From CBDBIG01 sp965205845 [NCBI: bacterium] (GTDB lineage Bacteria > SAR324): DNA of 64,000 bases. The first letter of the stretch is position 1, and each line of letters begins with the position of its first letter. Both the position numbers and the translations under genes were made by a program. Location: assembly GCA_965205845.1 (NCBI GenBank), contig CBDBIG010000005.1, positions 372,001 through 436,000 on the forward strand. Direction: 5' to 3'. Below the pieces are notes generated by a model. That model ran no database searches and was not told the DNA's origin. It saw only the letters and a program-made list of their open reading frames with translations. This document shows positions 8,752 through 16,794 of the stretch, piece by piece.

Positions 8752-9034
8752 GGCATGGGTAAAAAACCTCTTTTTTTTGCGTGGCCAAGGCAGGAGGGGG
8801 TTTGTTCGCCCCAGCAACCGACCCCGCGCAGGGCTACAACGCTGGCAAGGAGGGCTATAGATGAAAACGCCAAAGGTTTATGTTGGCGCACGCTTAGAAA
8901 AAGGGATGCCCCCCCTTTAAACCACACCCTGACACCCTTAATAAGGAGTCCCCACATGCAAGCCCAAACCATCCCCCAGGTTGGAATATGCATCACGCTA
9001 TAAAAAAAGCGACCCTTGCGCATGAGGTGGCGCT

Positions 9035-9142
9035 ATGAGTTTTTTGCAAACGCTTTGCGACGCCGTAGTGAGCGGATTTGGGTTTTTTATGGGTGGGTTC
9101 GCTGCCTACGGCATGTTGGAAATGTGCGAGGAGGGCCCATGA
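9035..9142 (+). CDS. Small membrane protein of the prophage (35 aa)
   Basis: ATG with GAGGTGG upstream; one hydrophobic segment (SGFGFFMGGFAAYGML) followed by an acidic end. Its stop overlaps the next ATG as ATGA, so the two are translationally coupled. Position before the portal gene fits the small lysis or head-region proteins of Mu-like phages, but I cannot name it. Confidence 0.35.
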   Translation: MSFLQTLCDAVVSGFGFFMGGFAAYGMLEMCEEGP

Positions 9143-9258
9143 AAACCAAATCCTTTTGCCCCAACGAGCAAGCCTACCGCAATAAAAAATACGCGGCCCT
9201 GCACGCCCAATCGAGCAAAATGGGCTTTCGGCGATGCCCAATACCGCGGGCTGGGTAA
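9139..9258 (+). CDS. Truncated phage ORF upstream of portal (39 aa)
   Basis: Starts in the ATGA overlap with the previous small membrane ORF and opens MKTKSFCPNEQAYRNKKYAA. It then runs out of frame where the portal fragment begins (about 9245). Likely the N-terminus of a deleted gene joined to portal sequence. Confidence 0.3.
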   Translation: MKTKSFCPNEQAYRNKKYAALHAQSSKMGFRRCPIPRAG

Positions 9259-9307
9259 GCAACTACGGCGTGCGCAGCGCAAAAAACCTGAGCACCTTAA
9301 AACGGGC

Positions 9308-10264
9308 TTGCCCGTGCGCGGAGGCTTGGCTCGCGTGGCCGTTTGGAGTTACCTCTTTAAGGCCTACGCGCTCAAAGACTGGGCAGCCTTTTTAGAGGTG
9401 TTTGGGATGCCCTTGCGCATTGGGCGTTATGGGCCAGGGGCTAGCGATGAAGACAAGCGCATCCTGCGTCAAGCGGTGATCAACCTTGGGAGCGATGCGG
9501 CTGCCGTGTTGCACGAGAGCATGCAAATAGAGTTTCAAGATGCCGTGCAGGGCCGGGGCGGGGAGGGCCTGTTTTTGGCAGCGGCCGAGTTTTGGGATAA
9601 GCAAACCAGCAAGGCGGTGCTTGGGCAAACCGCCAGCACCGAGGGCACCCCTGGCAAACTGGGCAACGATGCCGCCCAAATGGAGGTGCGCCAAGACATA
9701 CTGCGCGCAGACGCCGCCGTTTTGGCAGCCACCTTAAACCGCGACCTGGTCAAGCCTTTCATTGACCTTAATTTTGGCCAGCCCCCCGATAACCGCTATC
9801 CGCGAATTGTGTTGCCTTTGCCTGAGCCCGACAAAATGGAGGCAATCGTTGATGCCATTGCCCGCCTTGTGCCCCTTGGCTTGCGCGTTGACCAGCACAC
9901 CCTGTGCGAGTTGCTCGGTTTGCCCGAACCGGGCTCCGATGCCCAGTTGCTTGGTACGCCAGCCAGCGCAACCCAAGCCAGCAACCAAGCCCTAGGGCAC
10001 ATATTAACAGCCCTTGCCCAAGCAACACCAGCCCAAGCGCAAAGCGAATTAGATGCCTTGACAGAGGAAACAACCCAAAACTGGCAGCCCTTGCTGGCGC
10101 CCTTGCTTGATCCCTTGGTGCAAGCCCTTGGCCAAGCGAAGAGCCCAACAGACCTCGCGCGCTTGCTCGCCCAAGCCTTGCCCGAGAGCGATCCGGCCCC
10201 CCTTGCCAAGGCGATTGCCCGCGCCACCTTTAAAGCGCGTGGCATGGGTGATGGGGAAGGCTAA
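9308..10264 (+). pseudogene. Mu gp29-like portal protein (DUF935), N-terminus deleted
   Basis: The frame holds the C-terminal two thirds of a Mu-type portal protein. The block GLPVRGGLARVAVWSYLFKA, then ALKDWAAFLEVFGMPLRIGRY and the later NRYPRIVLPLPEPDKME are typical. In-frame sequence continues upstream to about 9251 (PEHLKTGLPVRGG), but the first 150-200 residues of the family are missing. The listed start is a TTG without a ribosome-binding site, so it is nominal. The C-terminal part (residues 215-318) is Ala/Leu/Gln-rich and also usual for the family. In an intact phage it forms the dodecameric DNA gate of the capsid and lies next to MuF, as here. Translation may still be possible but a working portal is not. 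Confidence 0.85.
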
Positions 10265-10269
10265 AAACC

Positions 10270-12369
10270 ATGCCCACACCCAAGCCAGGCTTTCATTTTA
10301 CACCCACCCCGCCCAAAGAAGCCCTTGCCTACCTCAAGGCCAAAAAACTAAAACCCGCCTTTGACTATCGCGATGTTTGGCGTGAGGAGCACGCCTTGGG
10401 CTTTAGCGTGGCCAAGGCAATGCAGTTGGATGTGTTGCGTGCCATCCGCGATGGTCTTGCTGAGGCGCTGGCCAAGGGCAAAACCTTTGAGGGTTTTAAA
10501 AAAGACCTCATCCCCACCCTCCAACAAAAAGGATGGTGGGGCATAAAAGGCAAAAAAGACCCCAAAACGGGCAAGATAGAGCAAGTGCGCCTTGGGAGCC
10601 CGCGCCGTTTACGCACCATTTTTTGGGCCAACACGCGCACCGCCTATGCTGCGGGGCAGTGGGAACGCATTGAGCGCGAAGCAGCTACCCACCCCTACCT
10701 GCGCTATGAACTGGGCCCCAGCAAGGAGCACCGTTTGGAGCATCAGCACTGGAACGGGCTTATTTTGTCCAGCACCGATGCTTGGTGGAACGCCCACATG
10801 CCACCCAACGGCTGGGGCTGCAAGTGCCGCGTCAGGCTTTTAAGCAAGGCCGAGGCAGGGCGCTTGGGTGGCCCAGGCAAACCGCCCACCAACAAAACCC
10901 GCCCTTGGCTTAACAAGCGCACAGGCCAAATTGAACGCGTGCCCCAAGGCATAGACCCAGGCTGGGATACCAACCCAGGCAAGGTACGCAGCCAAGCCTT
11001 GGCCAACATGCTGGCGGCAAAAAGCGCAGATGCGCCCGTTGCAACCCTCGGCCCGATCCCCCTGCTCGAAGAGCGGGCGGTCATGAAAAAAAAGTTAAGC
11101 AAGGCCAAGGGCAGCAACCAAGGGGGCGTCTATCAAGGCGCAGACGGCATCAAGCGCTACGTCAAGTTTTACACCGACCCTGGCCAAGTCTACGGCGAGG
11201 CGGCGGTCAATGCAATCTATGCCCAGTTGGCGGTCAATGCGCCCAAAAGCGCCTTGGTTGCCCGCAAACAAGGGGGGCTTGCCCTGGCCACCGAGTGGAT
11301 TGAAGGGGCAGCCCCAATCGCCTTGGACGAACTAACCCAAGCCAAGGCAAAAAAACTGCTTGACGGGGTGGCGGCAGATGCTTGGCTGGCCAACTGGGAT
11401 GCCTTGGGGCAAACCTTTGATAACGTGGTTTGGCAAAAAGGCGCCCCCGTGCGGATTGACAACGGCGGGGCGCTCTTGTTTCGAGCCAAAGCGGGGCGCA
11501 AAAATACCGAGGCACTGGCCACAATAGGCGAAGCCGAGGGCTTTTTTCATCCTGCCACCAACCCCACTTACGCCAAGGCAATGGAAAAAGCGGGGGTGCG
11601 CATTTACGAGGCGCTGGGGGATCACTGGCTTAAGACCGAGCGAGCGATTAGCAACCTAAGCAAAAAAACCAACGCCTTTGCCGACCTCTTGCCCCCCATG
11701 CCAGGGGTGCCCGAGCCCGAGCGCCTTGCCATGCTACAAACCTTGCAAAAGCGTGCTATGCTCCTCAAGGGGGTGTCGCGCAAGGTGCGTGCCTTTGCCA
11801 AATTGCCCGTCCACGAGCAGGGTTTGATGAACCTCAAAGGCTATCAATACCAAACCCTGCTTGGGCGGGCGAACACAAGGGCGAAGGAATCGGGTGTCGT
11901 GCACCGTTTCTCCGAGCCCGAGTTGGCTGCATTGCACGGCTACACGGTCATCGATTATAAACCGATTAACCAGGCCAAGCGCGGGAAACTGCCCAAAGCC
12001 CTGGGAGAGGAATACGCCCACTACACCAAAACCATCATCGCGGGGCTGGCAAAACTCCCCAACTACCGGGGGAAGGTCACCCGAGGGACGACCCTGCCCG
12101 AAAGTGAACTGGCCAAACTCAAGCCAGGCAAGGTTTGGACACCCAAAGGCTTTACCAGCACATCGATGTCGACGGATAGAGCTTTTAATGGGCCGCATCG
12201 GCTGAAAATACAGAGCCGCACGGGCAAGGAGGTATCTTGGATATCCCGGCACGCGCACGAAAAAGAGGTCCTCTTCAAACCAGGAACCAGGTTTTTTGTG
12301 AAAGAAAAAGTAAAAGACGGTGGCAACACCTTGATATGGCTTGAGGAGACAGAAGAAGATGCCAAGTGA
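10270..12369 (+). CDS. MuF head protein fused to kinase-like and ADP-ribosyltransferase domains
   Basis: This 699-residue protein has three parts. Residues 1-240 are a MuF/SPP1-gp7 minor head domain (LRTIFWANTRTAYAAGQWER near 113-132, GWGCKCRVRLLS near 180). Residues about 280-450 resemble HipA/PI-kinase-like folds: GGVYQGADGIKRYVKFY with a candidate ATP lysine K299, a catalytic-loop-like D377 with N385, and RIDNGGAL with metal-binding-like D397. Residues about 575-699 carry an R-S-E ADP-ribosyltransferase signature: R605 in VTRGT, S630-T631-S632, and E664-x-E666. The ATG lies five bases after the portal stop. MuF domains fused to toxins are known from temperate phages; a capsid-carried double effector is my inference. 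It is the only long intact gene in the remnant. Confidence 0.8.
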   Translation: MPTPKPGFHFTPTPPKEALAYLKAKKLKPAFDYRDVWREEHALGFSVAKAMQLDVLRAIRDGLAEALAKGKTFEGFKKDLIPTLQQKGWWGIKGKKDPKTGKIEQVRLGSPRRLRTIFWANTRTAYAAGQWERIEREAATHPYLRYELGPSKEHRLEHQHWNGLILSSTDAWWNAHMPPNGWGCKCRVRLLSKAEAGRLGGPGKPPTNKTRPWLNKRTGQIERVPQGIDPGWDTNPGKVRSQALANMLAAKSADAPVATLGPIPLLEERAVMKKKLSKAKGSNQGGVYQGADGIKRYVKFYTDPGQVYGEAAVNAIYAQLAVNAPKSALVARKQGGLALATEWIEGAAPIALDELTQAKAKKLLDGVAADAWLANWDALGQTFDNVVWQKGAPVRIDNGGALLFRAKAGRKNTEALATIGEAEGFFHPATNPTYAKAMEKAGVRIYEALGDHWLKTERAISNLSKKTNAFADLLPPMPGVPEPERLAMLQTLQKRAMLLKGVSRKVRAFAKLPVHEQGLMNLKGYQYQTLLGRANTRAKESGVVHRFSEPELAALHGYTVIDYKPINQAKRGKLPKALGEEYAHYTKTIIAGLAKLPNYRGKVTRGTTLPESELAKLKPGKVWTPKGFTSTSMSTDRAFNGPHRLKIQSRTGKEVSWISRHAHEKEVLFKPGTRFFVKEKVKDGGNTLIWLEETEEDAK

Positions 12370-12541
12370 TGAGATGAAACGCTTTATTGAAGAGTCCCGA
12401 GCAAGCGACCGCCTGCTTAAAGAAGGCAAACTCAAGCCTGTGTCAAAGCACTTTCAGGCCAAAATGGACAGTGGTGGGCCCTTTGCGGACGAAATTCACG
12501 ATGCTCCCCCCGCCAAGCCCAAACCGGGCAAAAAAGGCTAA
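12359..12541 (+). CDS. Small ORF overlapping the MuF-ART gene (60 aa), possible partner
   Basis: The ATG at 12359 lies inside the last codons of the MuF-kinase-ART gene, after GAGGAG, so the two are translationally coupled. The product is highly charged and probably helical at first (MPSDEMKRFIEESRASDRLL) with a Pro/Lys-rich end. No family recognised. Its position is the usual one for an immunity protein or a small head protein. Immunity is inference only. It is intact amid decayed genes, as the upstream gene is. Confidence 0.55.
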   Translation: MPSDEMKRFIEESRASDRLLKEGKLKPVSKHFQAKMDSGGPFADEIHDAPPAKPKPGKKG

Positions 12542-12554
12542 GTCAAGTGTGGTT

Positions 12555-12903
12555 ATTCACCCCAAAGGCCTTTCTTTCTATATGTGGCGCACACAGACGA
12601 CCCCGCCAACTTGCGCTTGGTGCGTGCCCGCCGCCCTGGTGAGATTGAGGCGCTTTTTCCTGTTGCGCTCGTGCACACCACTCCCGACGCCGATTTATCC
12701 CTATTGAGGCGCTTTTTCCTGTTGCGCTCGTGCACACCCCCAATGCCGATTTATCCCTATTGAGGCGCTTTTTCCTGTTGCGCTCGTGCACACCACTCCC
12801 AATGCCGATTACCCCTTTCGCGCATGCCTGCCAGCCCAGCAAAGCGCCTGCCTTGCACAGCGTCTGGGCTGTAATGGCCAACCAATACGAGCAAGGGCGC
12901 TAA
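12555..12903 (+). pseudogene. Broken phage gene split by tandem repeats
   Basis: One frame reads as protein (LYVAHTDDPANLRLVRARR, PGEIEALFPVALVHTTPDAD) with prophage-like codon use, and then meets three copies of its own 56-59 bp segment that destroy the frame. After the last copy the downstream text is again coding-like for a few codons. The family is not clear to me. Confidence 0.45.
12644..12812. repeat. 56-59 bp tandem repeat, three copies
   Basis: Units begin ATTGAGGCGCTTTTTCCTGT at 12644, 12703 and 12759. They include GTTGCGCTCGTGCACACC and end GCCGATTTATCCCT. The copies differ by small indels. They arise from inside the broken gene that covers this stretch. From 12904 to 13087 there is no gene, only a short doubled CCCCTGGCAAAAG motif (13008 and 13050). 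Confidence 0.9.
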
Positions 12904-13087
12904 AACGCTTTTAAGCCCTTTATCCCCCTCCTCTAGCCCAACTCCCCAGCCAAACATTTTGCAACGCTTTTCAACGCGTTTAAACGGGGTTTAAACGGGG
13001 GTATTTACCCCTGGCAAAAGTTTGCAAAGGGGGTAGTTGCCCCTGGCAAAAGGGTGCACTAGCGTAGCCTTTTTTTGTGTGTTTTGC

Positions 13088-13546
13088 ATGGCTAAACTAA
13101 AAGGCATGGAAACACAAATCCCCCAACAAGCCGAAATCCCAGCCCTTTGCATGGCGTTGGATGGTGCCCTAGCCGCCATCGGGCAGGGCGAAGTGCCCGA
13201 GTGGATACCGCTTTTGCCCAAGGGGCCGCGCATTCAAGGGCGCACAGGGCGTGAGTGGCAGTTGGCAGATGTACAAAAGGTGATAGCCGCCAGTTTTCGC
13301 AATTTGCCCAAAATCCCAGTTGACTGGAACCATGCCACCGAGAAGTATGGCGCAACCAGCCCGCACACCCAGAAAGCTGCGGGGTGGATTGTGGCGATGG
13401 AAGCGCGCCCTGATGGGGTATGGGGCAAAGTGGAATGGACAAACGGGGGGGCGCATGACAGAAGAGATTGGCGACAGGCGCAAAGAGCGCGTCCAATGGC
13501 TCGGGCAGGTGGCAAGGGGCCTGATCAGCCTAGGGGCAGCGATTGA
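13088..13546 (+). pseudogene. Mu gpI-like capsid protease/scaffold, N-terminal part
   Basis: The N-terminal 115 residues match the Mu I protease family: EVPEWIPLLPKG, IPVDWNHATEKYG with the family's Asp-Trp-x-His context, AAGWIVAMEARPDGVWGKVEW. After WTNGGA the sequence leaves the family and becomes an Arg-rich run with no counterpart, so the catalytic C-terminal part and the scaffold are deleted. Starts at 13088 and 13106 are both in frame and neither has a strong ribosome-binding site. In Mu this protein processes the head. Here it follows MuF directly and precedes gpG, an order disturbed by deletion. Confidence 0.75.
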
Positions 13547-13625
13547 AGAGCCCCGTTCAGGAGGCGCGCCTGCGGTGCAAAGCACGCCCCGCCAGTTGAC
13601 AAGAGACGCTTTGCGAGGGCTTTAA
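13455..13625 (+). CDS. Short phage ORF upstream of gpG (56 aa)
   Basis: An ATG inside the protease remnant opens MTEEIGDRRKERVQWLGQVA and stops just before the gpG start. Codon use fits the prophage. It may be the tail of another deleted gene read from an internal ATG. Function unknown. Confidence 0.35.
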   Translation: MTEEIGDRRKERVQWLGQVARGLISLGAAIEEPRSGGAPAVQSTPRQLTRDALRGL

Positions 13626-13629
13626 AAAA

Positions 13630-14271
13630 ATGGCAGGCGTGCAAATTGAGGCCGACCTAAGCGGGCTAAAAACACTAAACCAGCGCATTGCACGCTTGGG
13701 CAAGGTGGATAAGCGTAAACTGCTAAACGCCTTGGGCGCAGAGATGGAAAGCCAAACCAGGCGCAGGTTGGCGGAGGAGAAAGAGAGCCCCGAGGGAGAA
13801 CCGTGGAAGGCGTGGTCGCCAAAACATGCCCAAACACGCCACGGCGGGCAGGGCTTGTTGCTGGGCGAAGGGGCGTTATTGGATAGCATCACCTTTGCCG
13901 TGCCCAACGATGGGGCGGTGTTGGTGGGTAGCAACCTTGTCTACGCTGCCATTTTGCAGTTTGGCGGGGCGGAGGTGGGCAAACCAGGCCTGCCAGCGCG
14001 CCCCTACCTTGGGCTTAGCGCCGCCAATCGCCGTGGCTGGTGGGGTGGATGTAGCGGCAGTGGCATTTGGCAACACACCCGCGCCAAAAACACCCAGGCC
14101 AATGCCCTTGCCCTCGCCGATGAAGCCCGCCAAGCCCTAGCATGGCTCACCAAAGACGGCCTCGCCACCAGTTTGGAAGTGGAAGCGGTGAGGCAAGCAG
14201 GGCAGATTGCCTTGCAGGTGCGTGTAAAGGGCGTTGCAAGCGCGTTTAAAGGAGGTTTGTATGCCGTTTAA
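13630..14271 (+). CDS. Chimera of Mu gpG (virion morphogenesis) and gp46
   Basis: Residues 1-135 are a phage virion morphogenesis/tail completion protein: EADLSGLKTLNQRIARLGK, a KAWSPKHA block, LLLGEGALLDSITF, and the closing GLPARPYLGLS. From residue 136 the text becomes gp46 of Mu: RRGWWG, IWQHTRAKN, a LADEARQALAWLTKDGLAT block and a Val-rich end. These genes lie many kilobases apart in Mu, separated by head, sheath, tube and tape-measure genes, so one deletion has fused them in frame. The 213-residue frame is intact but can hardly function as either parent. It overlaps the gp47 start. Confidence 0.85.
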   Translation: MAGVQIEADLSGLKTLNQRIARLGKVDKRKLLNALGAEMESQTRRRLAEEKESPEGEPWKAWSPKHAQTRHGGQGLLLGEGALLDSITFAVPNDGAVLVGSNLVYAAILQFGGAEVGKPGLPARPYLGLSAANRRGWWGGCSGSGIWQHTRAKNTQANALALADEARQALAWLTKDGLATSLEVEAVRQAGQIALQVRVKGVASAFKGGLYAV

Positions 14272-14955
14272 AATCCCCAGCCTTGGCGATTTACGCGCCC
14301 GCAGCCGTGGTGATATGGAAGCCGCGTTGCCAGGGGTTTCTGCCCAACAGGCGAGCATGGCGCAAACCTTGGCAGACAGCCACGCTGCCGCCATGCGCGG
14401 GCTTTACCTCCACCAACAAACCCTAGCCCAAGACCTCTTCCCCGACACCGCCCAAGCAGACGCCCTTGAACGCTGGGCAGGCATTTGGGGTGTCACCCGC
14501 ACCCCAGCAGCCAGGGCAGTCGGTCAAGTGGTGTTTCAAGGCCAAGCAGGCGCTTGGGTGCCCCTTGGCTTAGGCTTGCAAAGCCAGCGCAACCAAACCT
14601 ACACCACCAGCCAAAGCGGGGTGCTGGCCACCAACGGGCAAGCGACCCTCGCCGTGCGTGCTGATAAAGGCGGGGCGGCAGGCAACCTAGCAACAGGTAG
14701 CACGCTCACCCTAAGCAGCACCGTGCTCGGGGTTGAACCCGAGGCAAGGGTCGCAACAGGCGGGCTTGTCGGTGGCGCACCCCAAGAGACGGATGATGCC
14801 CTGCGCGCACGCCTGCTGGCACGCATTCGCGCCCAAGAACGCCTTGGCAGCGTAGCCGACTACAAAGCCTGGGCTTTGGGCCGTCCCTGGCGTTGATCGC
14901 GCCTGGGCTTTTGCCCATTACGCGGGCGAACCCCCATTGGGGCCGGGCAAGGGGA
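14261..14955 (+). pseudogene. Mu gp47-like baseplate J protein, frameshifted and truncated
   Basis: An ATG after a strong GGAGG at 14251 overlaps the previous gene. The first 210 residues match baseplate J/gp47: ADALERWAGIWGVTRTPAAR, the beta block, GAPQETDDALRARLLARI. The frame breaks at about 14879 in the conserved YKAWALGRP stretch; the shifted frame resumes as AVPGVDRAWAFAHYAGEPP, exactly the family continuation. Soon after (about 14925) it runs into tail-fibre sequence in a third frame, so the C-terminal third is gone. A gp47 trimer would line the baseplate; this copy is dead. Confidence 0.85.
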
Positions 14956-15178
14956 AGGCTTAACGCTGCGGGCGTTGGGCATACAAGGCGGGGATGAGCA
15001 TATGCAGGAGCATAGGCACTCATATCAGATTGGGGATCGTCCAATAAACGGGGGAACCCGATCTTACGTGGGGTGGGAAGATGTACCTTATGGGCCACTT
15101 TACACTGACAACTACGGACTAGGCCAAAGCGGGAACATGCAGCCCTACCTGCCGCTTCACTACATCATCAAAACTTAA
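14924..15178 (+). pseudogene. Tail-fibre / tail-collar C-terminal remnant
   Basis: In one frame the text reads IGAGQGEGLTLRALGIQGGD, then EHMQEHRHSY and finally GNMQPYLPLHYIIKT. This is the usual ending of phage tail-fibre collar domains (His-rich collar, then M-Q-P-Y-L with a hydrophobic terminus). The rest of the fibre is missing and the frame abuts gp47. The TTG at 14975 is the only nominal start. Confidence 0.7.
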
Positions 15179-15191
15179 AAAAGGTTTTTTT

Positions 15192-15575
15192 ATGGAACTC
15201 ATCATTACCCAAAGCACGATTACCCTGGGCGAATACACGGCCAGTTTAGCCGACTTTGCCCAAGACTACGGCCAGCGAGCCCCAGCCCCTGCGCATCCTG
15301 ACAGTGCCCGTTCCTATCATCGAGGCGTGCGCCACGCATCCCACACCAAGCACGGCCAAACCGATGGCGGGCCACTGGTTTGGGCCCAAGGCGATGCCAT
15401 CATTGCAGCCCTGCCCACACTGCTTGCCAAGCAAAAAGCAAGGGAAGAGGCCCAACAAGGGGCAAGACAGGCCGAACAAGGGGCAAGCCAAGATTTGGAC
15501 AGCCAAGGGCAAGGGCAAGGGGCAAGAACAGGGCGGGGATGCTTAAAGGAAGTAAATCATGAAAAGTTTTTTTAG
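15192..15575 (+). CDS. Phage protein downstream of tail fibre, unknown
   Basis: Starts MELIITQSTITLGEYTASLA with ATG at 15192, 13 bases after the tail-fibre stop; a GGTTTTTTT stretch precedes it, so the ribosome-binding site is weak. The middle is unremarkable. The end is a Gln/Ala/Gly-rich low-complexity run from KQKAREEAQQ onward. By position it could be a fibre-assembly or lysis gene. No family seen. Confidence 0.4.
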   Translation: MELIITQSTITLGEYTASLADFAQDYGQRAPAPAHPDSARSYHRGVRHASHTKHGQTDGGPLVWAQGDAIIAALPTLLAKQKAREEAQQGARQAEQGASQDLDSQGQGQGARTGRGCLKEVNHEKFF

Positions 15576-16424
15576 TCGGAAAGGTGGCAAGCGTCTGCTT
15601 GCAAAAAGGCTGGCGTGATTGATGCCGTGCCCCACGCACGTTACTGCGAGCCCTTTATGGGCGCAGCCCAGGCGTTTTTTGCGCGCAATCGCGAGCGCAC
15701 TATTTCTGAAGTGCTAAACGATATCGACGGCGAATTGGTGAACCTATTTCGCGTGCTTAAATACCACAAGGAGGCGTTTTTGCAGGGCTTGGAATGGGGG
15801 GTCTACGCGCGGGAGGTATTTGAAAACCTCCAAAAACAAGACCCCCAAACTTTGACCGACATCCAGCGTGCCCAACGCTTTTATTGCCTGCACAAAATGT
15901 CTTTTGACAGCGAAACTAGACAGTTTGGCTACTCAAAAAAACAGCCAACAATCACCCTGCAACCCTTAAAAATCCTTTAAGCAAGCCCACGCGGCCCTGC
16001 AAAGGGTGCATCTTGAGTGCAAACCTTGGCCAAGATGTGCTCACCCGCTACGATTCAAAAAACACCCCCTTCTACCTCGACCCACCCCACCACGGGCACG
16101 AAAACGACTATGGCAAGGTTTTTTGTTGAGCGAGACTTTGAAAGTCTCGCAACGGTTAAAGGGCAAGGCAAGTTTCTCCTGAGCATCAACGACACACCCA
16201 AAATGCGCGCGTATTTTGCGCGGTTCGACCGCTACCAGATTAAAACGCACTACACCCTAGGCTTGCATGCTGTTGTCGGGAAAAAACAGGTACGCGAATT
16301 GCTATACACAAACTTAGCACCTGAGGCCATGAAAACTCTAATTGACCAAAGGGTTAAACAAAATATCTGCTTGCCCCATCAAACCCCACCCAAAATCCGA
16401 GGTCGGAAACTAAAGAAGCACTAA
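15559..16424 (+). pseudogene. Dam-type (D12) DNA adenine methyltransferase, multiply frameshifted
   Basis: The pieces line up with phage D12-class adenine methylases. MKSFFSRKGGKRLLAKRL (15559) stops early. Another frame continues ARYCEPFMGAAQAFFAR, NDIDGELVNLFRVLKYH and LHKMSF. The last frame has DVLTRYDSKNTPFYLDPPHH, then FLLSINDTPKMRAYF and ELLYTN. The catalytic DPPY reads DPPH. At least two frameshifts separate the pieces, near 15617 and 15970-16030. Intact homologues methylate adenine in short sites and often accompany Mu-like phages. A second decayed copy is at 32.8-33.3 kb. Confidence 0.85.
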
Positions 16425-16469
16425 ATCAAGCCTTGCACCAAGCAAAAAACATGCCAAAATAAAGAGACC

Positions 16470-16745
16470 CCAGAATGACCAGTGGCAAAGCATGTGTCCC
16501 AAAGTGGCAAAGCAAGTGAACGTTTACAGTCGTCATTTTACCCTTGTTTCATCTGTGTTTTAAGCACATTGTGGCAAAAGCGTTTTTGAGAATTGCTGTG
16601 AACTATGGTCGCATGTGGCTCAGCGATGAGGCACCCAAAAAACAGTGAGAGCAGTCAAGACAGGCAGTGTAAAAGCATGGGAACGGGAACAGCCACTAAA
16701 AGCCCGTTAAATTGCGAGTCGCAAACCATGTGAACGGGCACAATG
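16470..16745. repeat. Cluster of dispersed CCCATGCTTTGCCAC-type motifs
   Basis: Variants of the family lie at about 16482 (GTGGCAAAGCATGTGTCCC), 16504, 16672 (AAAAGCATGGGAACGGGAAC) and 16721 (GTCGCAAACCATGTGAACGG). No gene is visible between the methylase remnant and the helicase terminus. Confidence 0.6.
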
Positions 16746-16794
16746 CGCCAAGAGCACCAAGACTGGCTACTCTATCAAAATGCCGAAAAAAACC

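Larger units (their letters stand above)
7464..16424. mobile_element. Collapsed Mu-like prophage remnant
   Basis: Genes appear in roughly Mu order: MuB, portal (gp29), MuF (gp30), protease (gpI), morphogenesis gpG, gp46, gp47, tail-fibre end, then a Dam-type methylase. Missing are MuA transposase, terminase, major head protein, tail sheath and tube, tape measure and most tail genes. Most remaining genes are truncated, frameshifted or joined to the wrong partner, so the element cannot make particles. The 9 kb left compares with about 37 kb for phage Mu. I could not find terminal repeats; both ends are ragged and lined with the dispersed CCCATGCTTTGCCAC motif. Confidence 0.85.
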
